A stretch of DNA of 60,601 nt from an uncultured Eggerthellaceae bacterium (GTDB lineage Bacteria; Actinomycetota; Coriobacteriia; Coriobacteriales; Eggerthellaceae), in assembly GCA_910585565.1 (NCBI GenBank), contig CAJUFC010000156.1, positions 1 to 60,601 of the forward strand, written 5' to 3'. The notes below the pieces were generated by a model that made no database searches, was not told the origin of the DNA, and saw only the letters and a list, made by a program, of their open reading frames with translations. Shown here in pieces: positions 8,300-16,587 of the stretch. Each line of letters opens with the position of its first letter. Within the stretch, counting starts at the first letter, position 1. A program made the position numbers and the translations under genes.

Positions 8300-9576
8300 C
8301 AATAGCTCAGCTCCTCAAGGTTCACCAGGTTGCCCACCGCCGCGTCCACGGCAGCGGTCAGCTGCTCTGTCGTCACGTAGCCCGAAAGGTCGATGCTCGC
8401 GGCATCGCCCGGGTCCCCCTTGTCGCCTTTGGCTCCCGGTTCTCCGGGGTCGCCCTTCTCGCCCTTGAGCGTTGCCAGCTGCTCGGACGTGAAGTCCGCG
8501 AAGGTGAAGGCGTCGCCCTTGTCGCCCTTGTCGCCTTTTGCCCCCGGCGTGCCCGGCTCGCCCGGTGCGCCAGCAGCGCCGGGTTCTCCCGTGTCACCTT
8601 TCTCGCCACGCGCACCATCCCTGCCGGGTGCGCCGTCCGCTCCCCGTTCGCCCCGCAATCCCGGCTCGCCCCGCTCGCCTTTGGTCCCGTTGCGTACCAC
8701 GAATGCCGATTCCTCGCCATTCGTCAGCGTCACGGTGATGACATTCTCCCCGCCGCTCTCCTCCGACCTCGCCGTCTGAACCACAGAGGCTATGCCGACG
8801 CCATTCTGGCCGACTTCGCCCGAGCCGCCTCCGACGACGCTCCCAGCGCGCCCGTTGCGCACCTGGAAGTCGCTCGAAGTCCCATCGGTCGGCGTCACGG
8901 TGATGACGTTGACGCCCGCATCGACAGTGGAAGTGGCAGTCTGCACGACCGATGCTATGCCCACGCCGTCGCGCCCAGGAGCGCCATCTGCGCCGTCCTT
9001 CCCGTCCATGCCATCGCGCCCCGGCGCACCATCGGCCCCAGCTGGCCCCGGCTCTCCGGGCTCTCCCTTCTCTCCGGGGTCACCCTTCTCGCCCTTGATG
9101 ACGCTCACGCCATCCAAAACGGCCAGCATCTCCTCGATGCGCCCTGCGCCCTCCTCGTAGCGCTTGATCGCGTCCACGAACAGCGTGAACCCGTCCTCGC
9201 TGCCGCCCGCGCCCACCAGCGCCGGCTCGACGCGCACCTTGAACACGCGGGTAGATACGGCGGGGCCGTCGGGGAGCGAGATCATGACCTGGGCGTCCAC
9301 CACGCCCTCGCATTCCTGCATGGCGGCGGGGTAGAACACGCGCCACGCGCCGTCCTCGCCGCACGCGAACGGCTCGCACCCTCGCTTTCCGCTCATGCGG
9401 TGGCGCCATATCAGGTACACATGCGCGCCCGCAAGCTCTACGCCCATCGCGTCGGGAATCGTGAAGACGATGCCCCTTCCGCAAGCGTCGACGGGCGATG
9501 CCACCAGCACGTCGCCCAGATAGTCGTCGCAGCCGTTCCACACCAGCTCGTGCAAGCAGCAGTCCTCTATCGCCAT
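8299..9576 (-). CDS. Collagen-like tail fibre with BppU-like N terminus
   Basis: The 425-residue protein has an N-terminal domain of about 150 residues resembling phage baseplate upper protein (BppU) heads, then a coiled-coil segment (about 125-160). From there to the end it has Gly-X-Y collagen repeats (GEKGDPGEKGEPGEPGPAG and similar) split by two short beta modules containing VGIASVVQTA. The collagen blocks should trimerise into a fibre stalk. It is translationally coupled to the next tail gene. It probably links the baseplate to receptor-binding parts. Confidence 0.85.
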   Translation of the reverse strand: MAIEDCCLHELVWNGCDDYLGDVLVASPVDACGRGIVFTIPDAMGVELAGAHVYLIWRHRMSGKRGCEPFACGEDGAWRVFYPAAMQECEGVVDAQVMISLPDGPAVSTRVFKVRVEPALVGAGGSEDGFTLFVDAIKRYEEGAGRIEEMLAVLDGVSVIKGEKGDPGEKGEPGEPGPAGADGAPGRDGMDGKDGADGAPGRDGVGIASVVQTATSTVDAGVNVITVTPTDGTSSDFQVRNGRAGSVVGGGSGEVGQNGVGIASVVQTARSEESGGENVITVTLTNGEESAFVVRNGTKGERGEPGLRGERGADGAPGRDGARGEKGDTGEPGAAGAPGEPGTPGAKGDKGDKGDAFTFADFTSEQLATLKGEKGDPGEPGAKGDKGDPGDAASIDLSGYVTTEQLTAAVDAAVGNLVNLEELSY

Positions 9577-9580
9577 GAGC

Positions 9581-11644
9581 CTATCCTTTCAGATCCTCGC
9601 CGAGCTGGCCGTCCACCGTCCACCAGCCGTGCCATTTCCCGTCCGCGCCGCAATAGCGGTACTCGTCGGCGTTCCGCACGCCCGTCTCTGCCCCGTAGCG
9701 CATCACGTCGCCCAGCACCCACACGCGCACGCCGACCATGCGCGGGTTGTCCGCGAGGTTCAGCGCCGCCCGCACGGCCTTGCGCCGCCGCGTCGCGGTC
9801 GAAAGGTTCACGGCGGCCATCCGCGCAACGTCCGCCTCGGCGGGCGCATCGGCGATCACGATGTTGCTCGCACCGGCGCCCTCTGCGCCAAGCCGCAGCG
9901 CGGCCGCGTCGAACCGATTGCCCGCGCCCATGTCGGCCCAGCCGACCACATAGCCGCACACCCACGCCGCATCGATGGCCGGCTCGGTCGTGGAGACGCA
10001 CTGGCAGCGCCTCAGGTCTGCTACCGTGAGGGGCAGCGCGAAGGTCCCGTCGCCTTCCAGGTCGTCGGGGATGGCGTCAACGGGCTTCTCGACGCTCGAA
10101 AGCGGAAGCGCGACCTCGTCCGAGACAGCGCACGCCCCGTAGTGCTGGCTCGTCCCCGCGAAGCGCTCTGGGCAGCTCGCCTTCGCCCTGCACGCAAAGC
10201 GCCCGGCGGCGGCCTCGCCTGCATCGGGGCTCGCCTCGAACGAGTACAGCCTCGATCCGCTGGCCGCAAGGTAGGGCAGCTTCCCCGACACGCCCGCCCT
10301 GGGGATGACCACCTGTATGTCGTAGACGGGGTGGGCCAGGTTGTTGGCCACCGTAACGTCGAAGCGGTACACGTCGTCGGTCGCGAGCACGAAGGCGTAC
10401 CGCAGGTCTATCTCGGTCCCGTCTGCGCGCCTCACGCCCCGCAGCTCCAGCGCCACCGACAGCGCCCCTGCGGCGGCGTCCCCGTCGGGCTCGCGCAGCC
10501 CTGCGGCCACGAGCGCGTCGGCGAACGTGGCCACCGACCCGCACCGGCGCTCGTAGGCGGCGAAGCTCGAGTACGCCCCTGCGGTGATGTCGCCGAGCCG
10601 TATGCTCTGCCTCACCTCCCGCCCGAACCGCCGCGTGCGCTCCACCACGCGCATCCCGCAGCGGCAGGGCGCCCCCGCCGCTTCGCCCACCACCAGCGCC
10701 ACGTCCCCCAGGCGCACGTCGCGCCCGCTCACGTCTATGGGCTCGTCCACCGCATACGTCACCTTGGGCGCGTTGGCCCGCTGCAGCGCCTCATGGGTCT
10801 TGGCGTACAGCCGCTCCGCCCTCTGCTCGTCCTCGAAGATGACGTAGCCGAAGTTGTGCCGGCGGCTGCCGTCGGGGTTCTTGCGTCCGTACAGTTCAAG
10901 GGCGCGTTCGTCGGCGACGTAGCTCATGCCGCCGTTCACGTCCCCGAAGTCGAGTCGTCGCGTGAAGCCGCCCGTGGGGTTGCCGTCCTCGTCGTAGGCG
11001 CCGAAGCTCACGCCGAAGCCGTACATCGCCGTGATCGCCTCGTCGCCTCTCATGTGCAGGCACCCGGCGGGAAGGCTCTTCCCGCAAACGAGCCGAAGCC
11101 CGCGCCATGCGCCCTGCTCGGCGCAGAAGCAAAGCCGCCGCCCCGTCACGCGCCCAGCCGCCTCATCCACCTCTATCTCCAGGTAAAACTCCACCCGGTA
11201 CAGCTTCTCCAAACGGCGCATCCCGTCGTAGAAGCTCATGCGGGTGAGCCACGCCGTCTCCTCGCTCACCCCGCCGAACTCCCAGCTTCCCGCCGAGAAC
11301 CGCGTGTAGGGCACCAGCCACTTCAGCAGGTCGTAGTAGGCCACGCGCTCGATGCGGCACGCCTCCATGAAGTCGCACCGCGTCTCGAACAGGGCGCCGT
11401 CGGCGGCCACCTCGCACAGCCCGCCCGATCCGGCCCGCGTCTCGCGCACCACGTGCTCGCGCCACATCGCGTCCGGCGCGTCCCACCACACCAGGCGGTC
11501 GTATTTTTCGGGCCGCTCCCGGCAGGCGAAGCGCAGCTCGTCGTGCTCCCTCACCGCCTCGCTGTGCTCCAGATCGCCGTGCAGGTGGATCGTCCCCTTG
11601 CGGGCGTCGTCCAGTCCGAACCACATCAGAACGGGCGCGGCCAT
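9581..11644 (-). CDS. Tail-associated protein (prophage endopeptidase tail) with DUF6359-like C terminus
   Basis: The 687-residue protein follows the distal tail protein directly (stop at 9581, start 1 bp before the Dit stop), the normal place of the Tal hub/prophage_tail protein. The N-terminal ~390 residues match the tail-hub/endopeptidase style. Residues about 555-665 (AWVCGYVVGWADMG, NIVIADAPAE, LNLADNPRMVGVRVWVLGD) follow the DUF6359 OB-fold-like pattern usually found in bacterial surface and nuclease-associated proteins. That fusion on a phage hub is unusual. It may mediate attachment or wall penetration. Confidence 0.78.
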   Translation of the reverse strand: MAAPVLMWFGLDDARKGTIHLHGDLEHSEAVREHDELRFACRERPEKYDRLVWWDAPDAMWREHVVRETRAGSGGLCEVAADGALFETRCDFMEACRIERVAYYDLLKWLVPYTRFSAGSWEFGGVSEETAWLTRMSFYDGMRRLEKLYRVEFYLEIEVDEAAGRVTGRRLCFCAEQGAWRGLRLVCGKSLPAGCLHMRGDEAITAMYGFGVSFGAYDEDGNPTGGFTRRLDFGDVNGGMSYVADERALELYGRKNPDGSRRHNFGYVIFEDEQRAERLYAKTHEALQRANAPKVTYAVDEPIDVSGRDVRLGDVALVVGEAAGAPCRCGMRVVERTRRFGREVRQSIRLGDITAGAYSSFAAYERRCGSVATFADALVAAGLREPDGDAAAGALSVALELRGVRRADGTEIDLRYAFVLATDDVYRFDVTVANNLAHPVYDIQVVIPRAGVSGKLPYLAASGSRLYSFEASPDAGEAAAGRFACRAKASCPERFAGTSQHYGACAVSDEVALPLSSVEKPVDAIPDDLEGDGTFALPLTVADLRRCQCVSTTEPAIDAAWVCGYVVGWADMGAGNRFDAAALRLGAEGAGASNIVIADAPAEADVARMAAVNLSTATRRRKAVRAALNLADNPRMVGVRVWVLGDVMRYGAETGVRNADEYRYCGADGKWHGWWTVDGQLGEDLKG

Positions 11645-12364
11645 CTAGTACCACCGCTCGGCATAGGTCGTGGAATGCCCCGCGCATCCGGCGAAGGCGA
11701 GCTCGCACGCGCCGGGCGCGAGGGGGAAGAAGTCGCTGTGCACGCCTATGTCGGCGTTGGCGCAAGCGCCGTCCACGGTCACGTCCTCGCTCGCGCAGTC
11801 TATCCGCACGCGCTCGCCGCCCTTGAAATCGCCGACCACGCAGACGAACCTCTCGCTCAAGAGGTTCAGCACCATCACGCTGTCGCCCTCGGCGGCCACG
11901 CACTCGAACACGGGGTAGGTCTCCGCCGTGCCGCCCACCTTGAAGGCATCCTCCCCGGTGGTGCGCTCGTATCCGTAGGCCACCGGGTCATAGCAGGTGA
12001 ACGTCAGGGTGCACTCGCCGTCCTCAAGCATCGCCGTCCAGCCCTCGCCGTCGGTCAGCGCGGCGCCGCGGTACTTAAGCACCTCGTCTTCGGGCAGCTG
12101 CAGCGTCGCGCCCTGCGCCGCGCACAGCATCGCGTCTATCCGGTGGCGCAACCTGCTCGCATCCTCCGGCGTCAAGGCGCAGCCGGCATCCAGAAACAGG
12201 CGCACCTTCACTATGCGCACGTCTATCCCGTCGCCCGTCATGTGCGCACCGATGCCGCCAGCAATAGCCACGCCCTCCGCCCGCACCCGGTGCGGCGTCA
12301 CGCCGACGGTCTGCGCCTGGCACACCTCGCTGAAATCGTATCCGTTGAACACCAGCCCGTGCAT
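11645..12364 (-). CDS. Distal tail protein (Dit-like)
   Basis: With the ATG at 12364 the product has 239 residues. The start HGLVFNGYDFSEVC and later CTLTFTCYDPVAYG are typical of siphophage Dit/tail-component proteins, which form the ring between tail tube and hub. The frame is open much further upstream but that part is a shadow of the preceding gene. The ATG shares a base with the upstream TGA. In normal siphophages the tape-measure and tube genes would lie upstream; here the tail-completion gene abuts directly. Confidence 0.82.
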   Translation of the reverse strand: MHGLVFNGYDFSEVCQAQTVGVTPHRVRAEGVAIAGGIGAHMTGDGIDVRIVKVRLFLDAGCALTPEDASRLRHRIDAMLCAAQGATLQLPEDEVLKYRGAALTDGEGWTAMLEDGECTLTFTCYDPVAYGYERTTGEDAFKVGGTAETYPVFECVAAEGDSVMVLNLLSERFVCVVGDFKGGERVRIDCASEDVTVDGACANADIGVHSDFFPLAPGACELAFAGCAGHSTTYAERWY

Positions 12365-12753
12365 CAGGCCCCGCCCTTCTTGATCGTGAACTCCAAAGGG
12401 ACTTCGTACACGTAGCGCCCGCTGCCGTCGCGCTCCTTGAACGCGGGTGTGCCCACGTCCATAGCGACGATCCTCGCGCCCCTCAGGTCGCGCACGCGCT
12501 CCCAAGCAGCCACCGCCAGCGCCCGCTCGCATAGGTGCGCCGCATCTTGCGCCGCTCCGTCCGTTTCCCGGCAAACGTACACGCTCGCCGCAGCGCGCCC
12601 GCGCTCGCCTGCGGGCAGCTTCGTGTCGCGCTCGTAGGCGGCGCGTCCCACGCAAACGGGCTCGGCGCACACGCCTACGCTCGGCGGCACCGTGTACACG
12701 TCGCTCACCCCGGCGCTCACGAGCAGCTTCTTTATCGCCTTCTCCAGCCTCAT
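12364..12753 (-). CDS. Tail completion/terminator-like protein
   Basis: The product has 129 residues from the ATG at 12753, which overlaps the stop of the preceding gene as ATGA. It begins with a basic helix (RLEKAIKKLLVSAG) and ends with a beta strand YVYEVPLEFTIKKGG, the layout of small tail-terminator/minor capsid proteins found after the head-closure gene. Family assignment is by size, order and style only. It is followed directly by the Dit gene. Confidence 0.6.
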   Translation of the reverse strand: MRLEKAIKKLLVSAGVSDVYTVPPSVGVCAEPVCVGRAAYERDTKLPAGERGRAAASVYVCRETDGAAQDAAHLCERALAVAAWERVRDLRGARIVAMDVGTPAFKERDGSGRYVYEVPLEFTIKKGGA

Positions 12754-13073
12754 CGCACATCCAGCTCCCAATGGTGAACGCGCCCGTTGGCTCCCTCGCA
12801 TGCGGTGCAGCTCTCCACGAACAGCGGCATCCCTCGGATCTCAATCCGGCTCCCCGCTGGCACCTCGTAAGCGCCCACGCTCGTCACGGCATCCACGTAC
12901 ACGCGCCCGCAAAGGCTCTCGCTCCTATGCGCTTCAGCGCAAGCTTCACGCTTCCGCTCGAAGCGCACATGGGCGATGGTCTTCGCCTCGCCGAAGCCGC
13001 CGTCGGCGGTCTGCTCCCGCACCTCCATCGTGTCCGGGAGCAGCCGCCTCGGCATGGCCCTCATGCCAGCCAT
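12750..13073 (-). CDS. Head-closure/minor capsid protein
   Basis: The 107-residue product has the look of the small minor capsid (head-tail stopper) proteins of Firmicutes and actinobacterial siphophages: PRRLLPDTMEVRE near the N terminus, then a beta-rich body ending in RVHHWELDVR. It is coupled on both sides by TGATG and ATGA overlaps, so it belongs to one tight connector operon. The role is to close the filled head and join it to the tail. Confidence 0.65.
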   Translation of the reverse strand: MAGMRAMPRRLLPDTMEVREQTADGGFGEAKTIAHVRFERKREACAEAHRSESLCGRVYVDAVTSVGAYEVPAGSRIEIRGMPLFVESCTACEGANGRVHHWELDVR

Positions 13074-13417
13074 CAGCGCACCCCGCCGAACAGCAGCCCC
13101 GTCCCAGCCAGCTCCCGCATGACCGCCTCGGTCGCCAGTTCCGCGCCGGTGGTGCCCTTGTTCTCGTAGTTCGTCACCTTGTAATCACCTATGGAAAAAC
13201 CGCCCACGCTGCCGGCTCCGTGCTCGGCGAACACATCCACGCATCGGCACACCGCACGCGCCCAGACACGCCGCTCATCACGCGTGCGGGGCTCGCGCGG
13301 CCAGCACACCCACACGGTGTGAGCCTCCGCCAAGGGAAGATTGGCGGCGAATGCCTCTTCCGAGAGCTCGCCGCCGAACTCCTCCACGTAAGCCTCGTAT
13401 GTCACGTCGGGGCACAC
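13073..13417 (-). CDS. Head-tail connector protein (gp6-like)
   Basis: The 114-residue product starts at GTG 13417, two bases from the capsid stop. It is mostly helical (YEAYVEEFGGELSEEAFAANLPLAEAHTV and a long helix RRVWARAVCRCVDVFAEH), with a C-terminal helix, as in gp6-like adaptor proteins that bind the portal ring. Placement directly after the major capsid gene supports this. Confidence 0.7.
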   Translation of the reverse strand: MCPDVTYEAYVEEFGGELSEEAFAANLPLAEAHTVWVCWPREPRTRDERRVWARAVCRCVDVFAEHGAGSVGGFSIGDYKVTNYENKGTTGAELATEAVMRELAGTGLLFGGVR

Positions 13418-13419
13418 GG

Positions 13420-14346
13420 CTACTTCGCGCCCTCTGCCTTGGCGTCCGCCGCCTTGGCTACGGTAGTCGCGCCCATAACGCTCGCATGAATGCCGTCCAG
13501 CTTCGCGTCCATCAGCTCCACGATGCCGTACTTGCGGTACTTCAGCATGTAGCTGTCCAGGCTCTCAAGCTCGTCGGGGCTGAAGATGCGGCTCGGGACG
13601 TGCTTGTCGAACTTCACCACCGCACTCTTCTCAACCACAAGGAAGTTCAAGTCAGACCCATCAGCCGCCTTCGCGTAGCCGAACTTGTCATCGTCGCCGT
13701 TCAGCAGATCGATCTTCGTGTAGAAGCGCACCTGCGGCACCTCAATGATGCGGTTGAAGCGCGTCAGCACGCGGTTGGAGCGTGCGGGATTGGCCAAACT
13801 GAAGTCGTCCAGGATGCCCTTCAGCGTCGGGGTGATGAACAGAAATCGGCTCCCGGTGGAAACCTGCAACTCGTCCATCTCGTTGGTCACGCTGCGAAGC
13901 GCGGCAAGCACGTCGCCCGCCTCGGCGTCGCTGAAGTCGGTCGTGGTGCTCGCTACGTCCTTATGCCCGGCAATCTGCGCGAAGGTGAAGGCGTCGGCCT
14001 CGGGTGCCACCTGCACGCGCTGGAGCTCACCGCCGGCCTGAACGAAAGCGTCCTCGATGCCCGTTTCCTCGATGTCCATAGCGTCTGCGAACAAACGGAT
14101 GCCACGGTCGTAGTTGAATGTCTTGGTTTCCCACTCGTAGTTGATGGAACCGGTCTTGTATCCCACGTTGCGCTCGTAGTTACCCAAGCCCGTCACGCTG
14201 ATGCGCGGCACCATGATCTCTCGCGCTCCGCGCCCGGCACGCACCATCGTCGGGTCAGAGTTGAGGCACGCAGATGTCGCTTCGCACTGGTACACCTTGT
14301 CCAAGATGCCGGCGTAGTTCTTCTTGAACGCGATCGAGTTGGCCAT
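13420..14346 (-). CDS. Major capsid protein
   Basis: The 308-residue protein follows the scaffold gene and precedes connector genes. Features fit HK97-fold capsids of this phage group: NYAGILDKVYQCEATSACLNSD at the N terminus, ISVTGLGNYERNVGY, NYDRGIRLFADAMDIEETG, and a C-terminal spine and A-domain segment. It has no large pro-domain, in keeping with a separate scaffold protein. High-GC codon use matches the rest of the structural module and differs from the AT-rich cargo directly upstream of the scaffold. Confidence 0.88.
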   Translation of the reverse strand: MANSIAFKKNYAGILDKVYQCEATSACLNSDPTMVRAGRGAREIMVPRISVTGLGNYERNVGYKTGSINYEWETKTFNYDRGIRLFADAMDIEETGIEDAFVQAGGELQRVQVAPEADAFTFAQIAGHKDVASTTTDFSDAEAGDVLAALRSVTNEMDELQVSTGSRFLFITPTLKGILDDFSLANPARSNRVLTRFNRIIEVPQVRFYTKIDLLNGDDDKFGYAKAADGSDLNFLVVEKSAVVKFDKHVPSRIFSPDELESLDSYMLKYRKYGIVELMDAKLDGIHASVMGATTVAKAADAKAEGAK

Positions 14347-14351
14347 AGCGT

Positions 14352-14828
14352 CTACTCCTTTTCCTCGTCATCGGAGAGTCCGGCCAGGCGCTCCCAGCGG
14401 GCGACCGTCGCCTTCGAGGCGTCGGTGCCGGCGGGCTTCAGGCCGGTCGTGCCGCTCTGTTGCCCGTCATCATTGGCATTCGCCTCGCCGTCCGCGAACA
14501 GCCAGGGCTCAGCGGCTTTCAGCGCGGCAATGTCGCCATCGTGATCGCCCAGCAGCGCACGCGCCGCACGGGCCGAGCGGCATCCGACGAGCGCCAGCTC
14601 GCGGTCTGTCTCCTGGGCTTCTAGCTGGGATTCCAGCTCCTTGATGCGCTCGTCGCGCTCGGCGACCTGAGCCGCCAGGTCCGCTTCCGCCGCTTGCGTG
14701 GCAGCCGCTCCCTCGGTGCCGTCGGATGCGCCGCCTGCGCCCGCCGGGTTCCCGTTCGCTTGCGCCGCTGCAGCCTGCCCAGCCTCCGCAGCCGTCCCGC
14801 CCTGCGCGGCATCGTTCTCTCCGTCCAT
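14352..14828 (-). CDS. Capsid scaffolding protein
   Basis: The 158-residue acidic protein has an Ala/Gly-rich N-terminal 50 residues, a central coiled coil (about residues 55-90, LAAQVAERDERIKELESQLEAQ) and a short C-terminal tail, the standard layout of DUF4355-like scaffolds. It is 5 bp upstream of the capsid gene. In related phages portal or minor head genes lie just upstream; here 395 bp of AT-rich spacer and the cargo operon intervene. Confidence 0.82.
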   Translation of the reverse strand: MDGENDAAQGGTAAEAGQAAAAQANGNPAGAGGASDGTEGAAATQAAEADLAAQVAERDERIKELESQLEAQETDRELALVGCRSARAARALLGDHDGDIAALKAAEPWLFADGEANANDDGQQSGTTGLKPAGTDASKATVARWERLAGLSDDEEKE

Positions 14829-15040
14829 GTCTCACTCCTAGCCGCCGCACCACAGAATGCGGCGCGGCATCGCTTGTCTGCGCCCGCATGCTGCGGGCTT
14901 CTTCGGCTATGAGTTTGGGGGAGTGTCACAAAGTGAAGGGTATCAATGATGGATACATTTTGCCGTATTATTGCTTATGCTTTTGCCTAGACTCAGATAG
15001 TAAAAATCGCGATTCAGCGAATTGAACGTATGGCTTTAAT

Positions 15041-15202
15041 TTAAAAGCCCTTCTGCGGCCAGCTAACAAAGACGGTCTTTGTGCTTTCTGTTTCGACACC
15101 ACTGCCATTTTGCCTAGTACCATTGGAAGAGGTAAGCGCGCGACCCGTTAAAGACATCATTAGCAATCCGATGCAAAAGGTGGAAAATCCCAAAAATGAC
15201 AA
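15041..15202 (-). CDS. Candidate 53-residue membrane peptide after the toxin gene
   Basis: A short frame starting at TTG 15202 encodes a hydrophobic N-terminal segment (SFLGFSTFCIGLLMMSL) followed by a polar tail ending VSWPQKGF. It begins 21 bp beyond the stop of the HNH toxin gene, where an immunity gene is expected, and is the only plausible minus-strand frame between toxin and scaffold. No clear ribosome site was seen, so it may be spurious. The rest of the 395-bp spacer (14829-15223) shows only a CAAAGACGGTCTTTG palindrome at 15067. Confidence 0.3.
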   Translation of the reverse strand: MSFLGFSTFCIGLLMMSLTGRALTSSNGTRQNGSGVETESTKTVFVSWPQKGF

Positions 15203-15223
15203 ACGTAAATTACTTACGGCCTT

Positions 15224-16201
15224 TCACCATTCTTCCGGAATGTACAGAGTTACGTCACCGTAAGCAGCTCTTAACTTCTCGAAAGAAACCCCACCGCTAT
15301 GTTTACACGCATCATGGATTATTGTCGGAATAAGGAGCATCGTATTTCCATCTGCGCATTCATGCCAGGTGAGTTTGTTTTCTTTGCGATAAGCAGCAAT
15401 CTGCCTGCAGAGTACGTCTCGTTTCATTTCTCGTAGAGAGGATTCGGATAGAGATAATTTCTCGGCTAATGCCAAATCAGCTTGATTGAAATTACCTAAA
15501 TCATATGATGGATCATATGCTTGAGCTTTTGTGCGCCTCCCATATTCCCATTTCGGATTCCTTCTATGGGAAGTCATGTGACCTATGGATACTTCAGCGA
15601 AAACGTCTCCCCAAGGTGTTGAAATGTGTGCAAATGGCGTGAAATCAGGGTATCCGTCTTTGTACTCAACCCCTTCGGTCCCGTATTCAGCCAAGAAAGC
15701 CCTTGCATCCGAATCATTGGGAATAAAAAGTGAGTTACCGGCCACTCCGCTGAAGTCACCTGTTTTTTGTGTTGGCAGATGCTTGCGTCCAGGTAAAGGC
15801 TCTTCTTTTGAAAAATCAACCTTTAAAGCACTTTCTTCCCCGCTGTTGTCTAACTCTCGTATGATGCCTAGCTCTTCTTCAGTGCTCATGGTCTTCGAAA
15901 AATCGATATTCTCAGATTGTTTGTTGAAATCTTTTACGATGTATTCTTCGAGAAGATCAGCCGTTTGATTCAATCCGGCCACCAATCCTCCGCAAGCATC
16001 CTCTATATCCTGTGCGGCGGCTGTACATCGATTGACATAATCCCAAAATAGATTTGCGCGTATGCCTAAGTTTTGCATTTGAGAAGCAACAAACTCTAGC
16101 AGCCTATCAGATTCCTCACTAAGATGATCAATTGCTTGCGGTATGACGATGGCGAAATCGCGCAATGCTTGCACGCTTTCCAAGGAGGCGCTAACTTTCA
16201 T
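15224..16201 (-). CDS. LXG-like polymorphic toxin with C-terminal HNH nuclease domain
   Basis: The product has 325 residues. Residues 1 to about 95 (ASLESVQALRDFA, AAQD, GLNQTADLLEEYI) are paralogous to the next gene upstream and are helical, like WXG100/LXG trafficking domains. Residues about 95-150 are a linker. The C-terminal ~150 residues carry the HNH/WHH toxin pattern: WHECADGNTMLLIP followed by H and HSGGVS, as in colicin-like DNase effectors. It is probably a DNA- or RNA-cutting effector exported by the adjacent FtsK-type ATPase. Its start follows AAGG by 6 nt. No recognised immunity gene follows. Nuclease activity is inferred from motif only. Confidence 0.72.
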   Translation of the reverse strand: MKVSASLESVQALRDFAIVIPQAIDHLSEESDRLLEFVASQMQNLGIRANLFWDYVNRCTAAAQDIEDACGGLVAGLNQTADLLEEYIVKDFNKQSENIDFSKTMSTEEELGIIRELDNSGEESALKVDFSKEEPLPGRKHLPTQKTGDFSGVAGNSLFIPNDSDARAFLAEYGTEGVEYKDGYPDFTPFAHISTPWGDVFAEVSIGHMTSHRRNPKWEYGRRTKAQAYDPSYDLGNFNQADLALAEKLSLSESSLREMKRDVLCRQIAAYRKENKLTWHECADGNTMLLIPTIIHDACKHSGGVSFEKLRAAYGDVTLYIPEEW

Positions 16202-16217
16202 CTGGTGCCTTCGATGT

Positions 16218-16583
16218 CTAACGCCTTATAACGGTTTTGGTATCTTTTACTTTTTGCCCTCGTCTTGGCGCAGAGGATTCGCCTCCAGAATTAACCCCGT
16301 CCATGCCCAGTTGCTTGTTGATCCAGCCCTCTAAACTATCTGCCGTGGCATTCAGCCCCTTAGGAAGATCGGACAATGCGTCTGAAGCATCTTGAGCTGC
16401 CCGCATGCACATCCTGACGATATCCTCAAAATCACGCCCCCTAACACCTAGATCAGATTCAAGCCCTCGATATTTTTCTTGAAGATGCTGGGTTTCATCG
16501 ATTATTTGATTGACTGCATATGGCATTGCCTCTGCAAAATCCCGCAGCGCCTGAACGCTCTCCAGATTAGCCTCGATCTGCAT
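16218..16583 (-). CDS. Orphan LXG-like N-terminal domain protein
   Basis: The 121-residue protein aligns along its first ~95 residues with the HNH toxin downstream (LESVQALRDFA, LGVR, AAQDASDALSDL, GLNATADSLEGWI) but ends in a short basic tail (RRGQKVKDTKTVIRR) and has no toxin domain. It may be a chaperone or partner for the toxin, a structural substrate, or the remnant of a second effector. Its ribosome site (GGAGG) overlaps the end of the WXG100-sized gene, so the two are coupled. Confidence 0.68.
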   Translation of the reverse strand: MQIEANLESVQALRDFAEAMPYAVNQIIDETQHLQEKYRGLESDLGVRGRDFEDIVRMCMRAAQDASDALSDLPKGLNATADSLEGWINKQLGMDGVNSGGESSAPRRGQKVKDTKTVIRR

Positions 16584-16587
16584 TTAC

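Noticed and set aside
7049..9576. Diversity-generating retroelement acting on the tail proteins
   Set aside because: No reverse transcriptase gene and no template repeat were found in the window.
9575..12415. 946-codon plus-strand frame opposite the tail genes
   Set aside because: Antisense shadow; rich in His, Pro, Arg, Val; no domain; the minus-strand genes there are coupled and recognisable.
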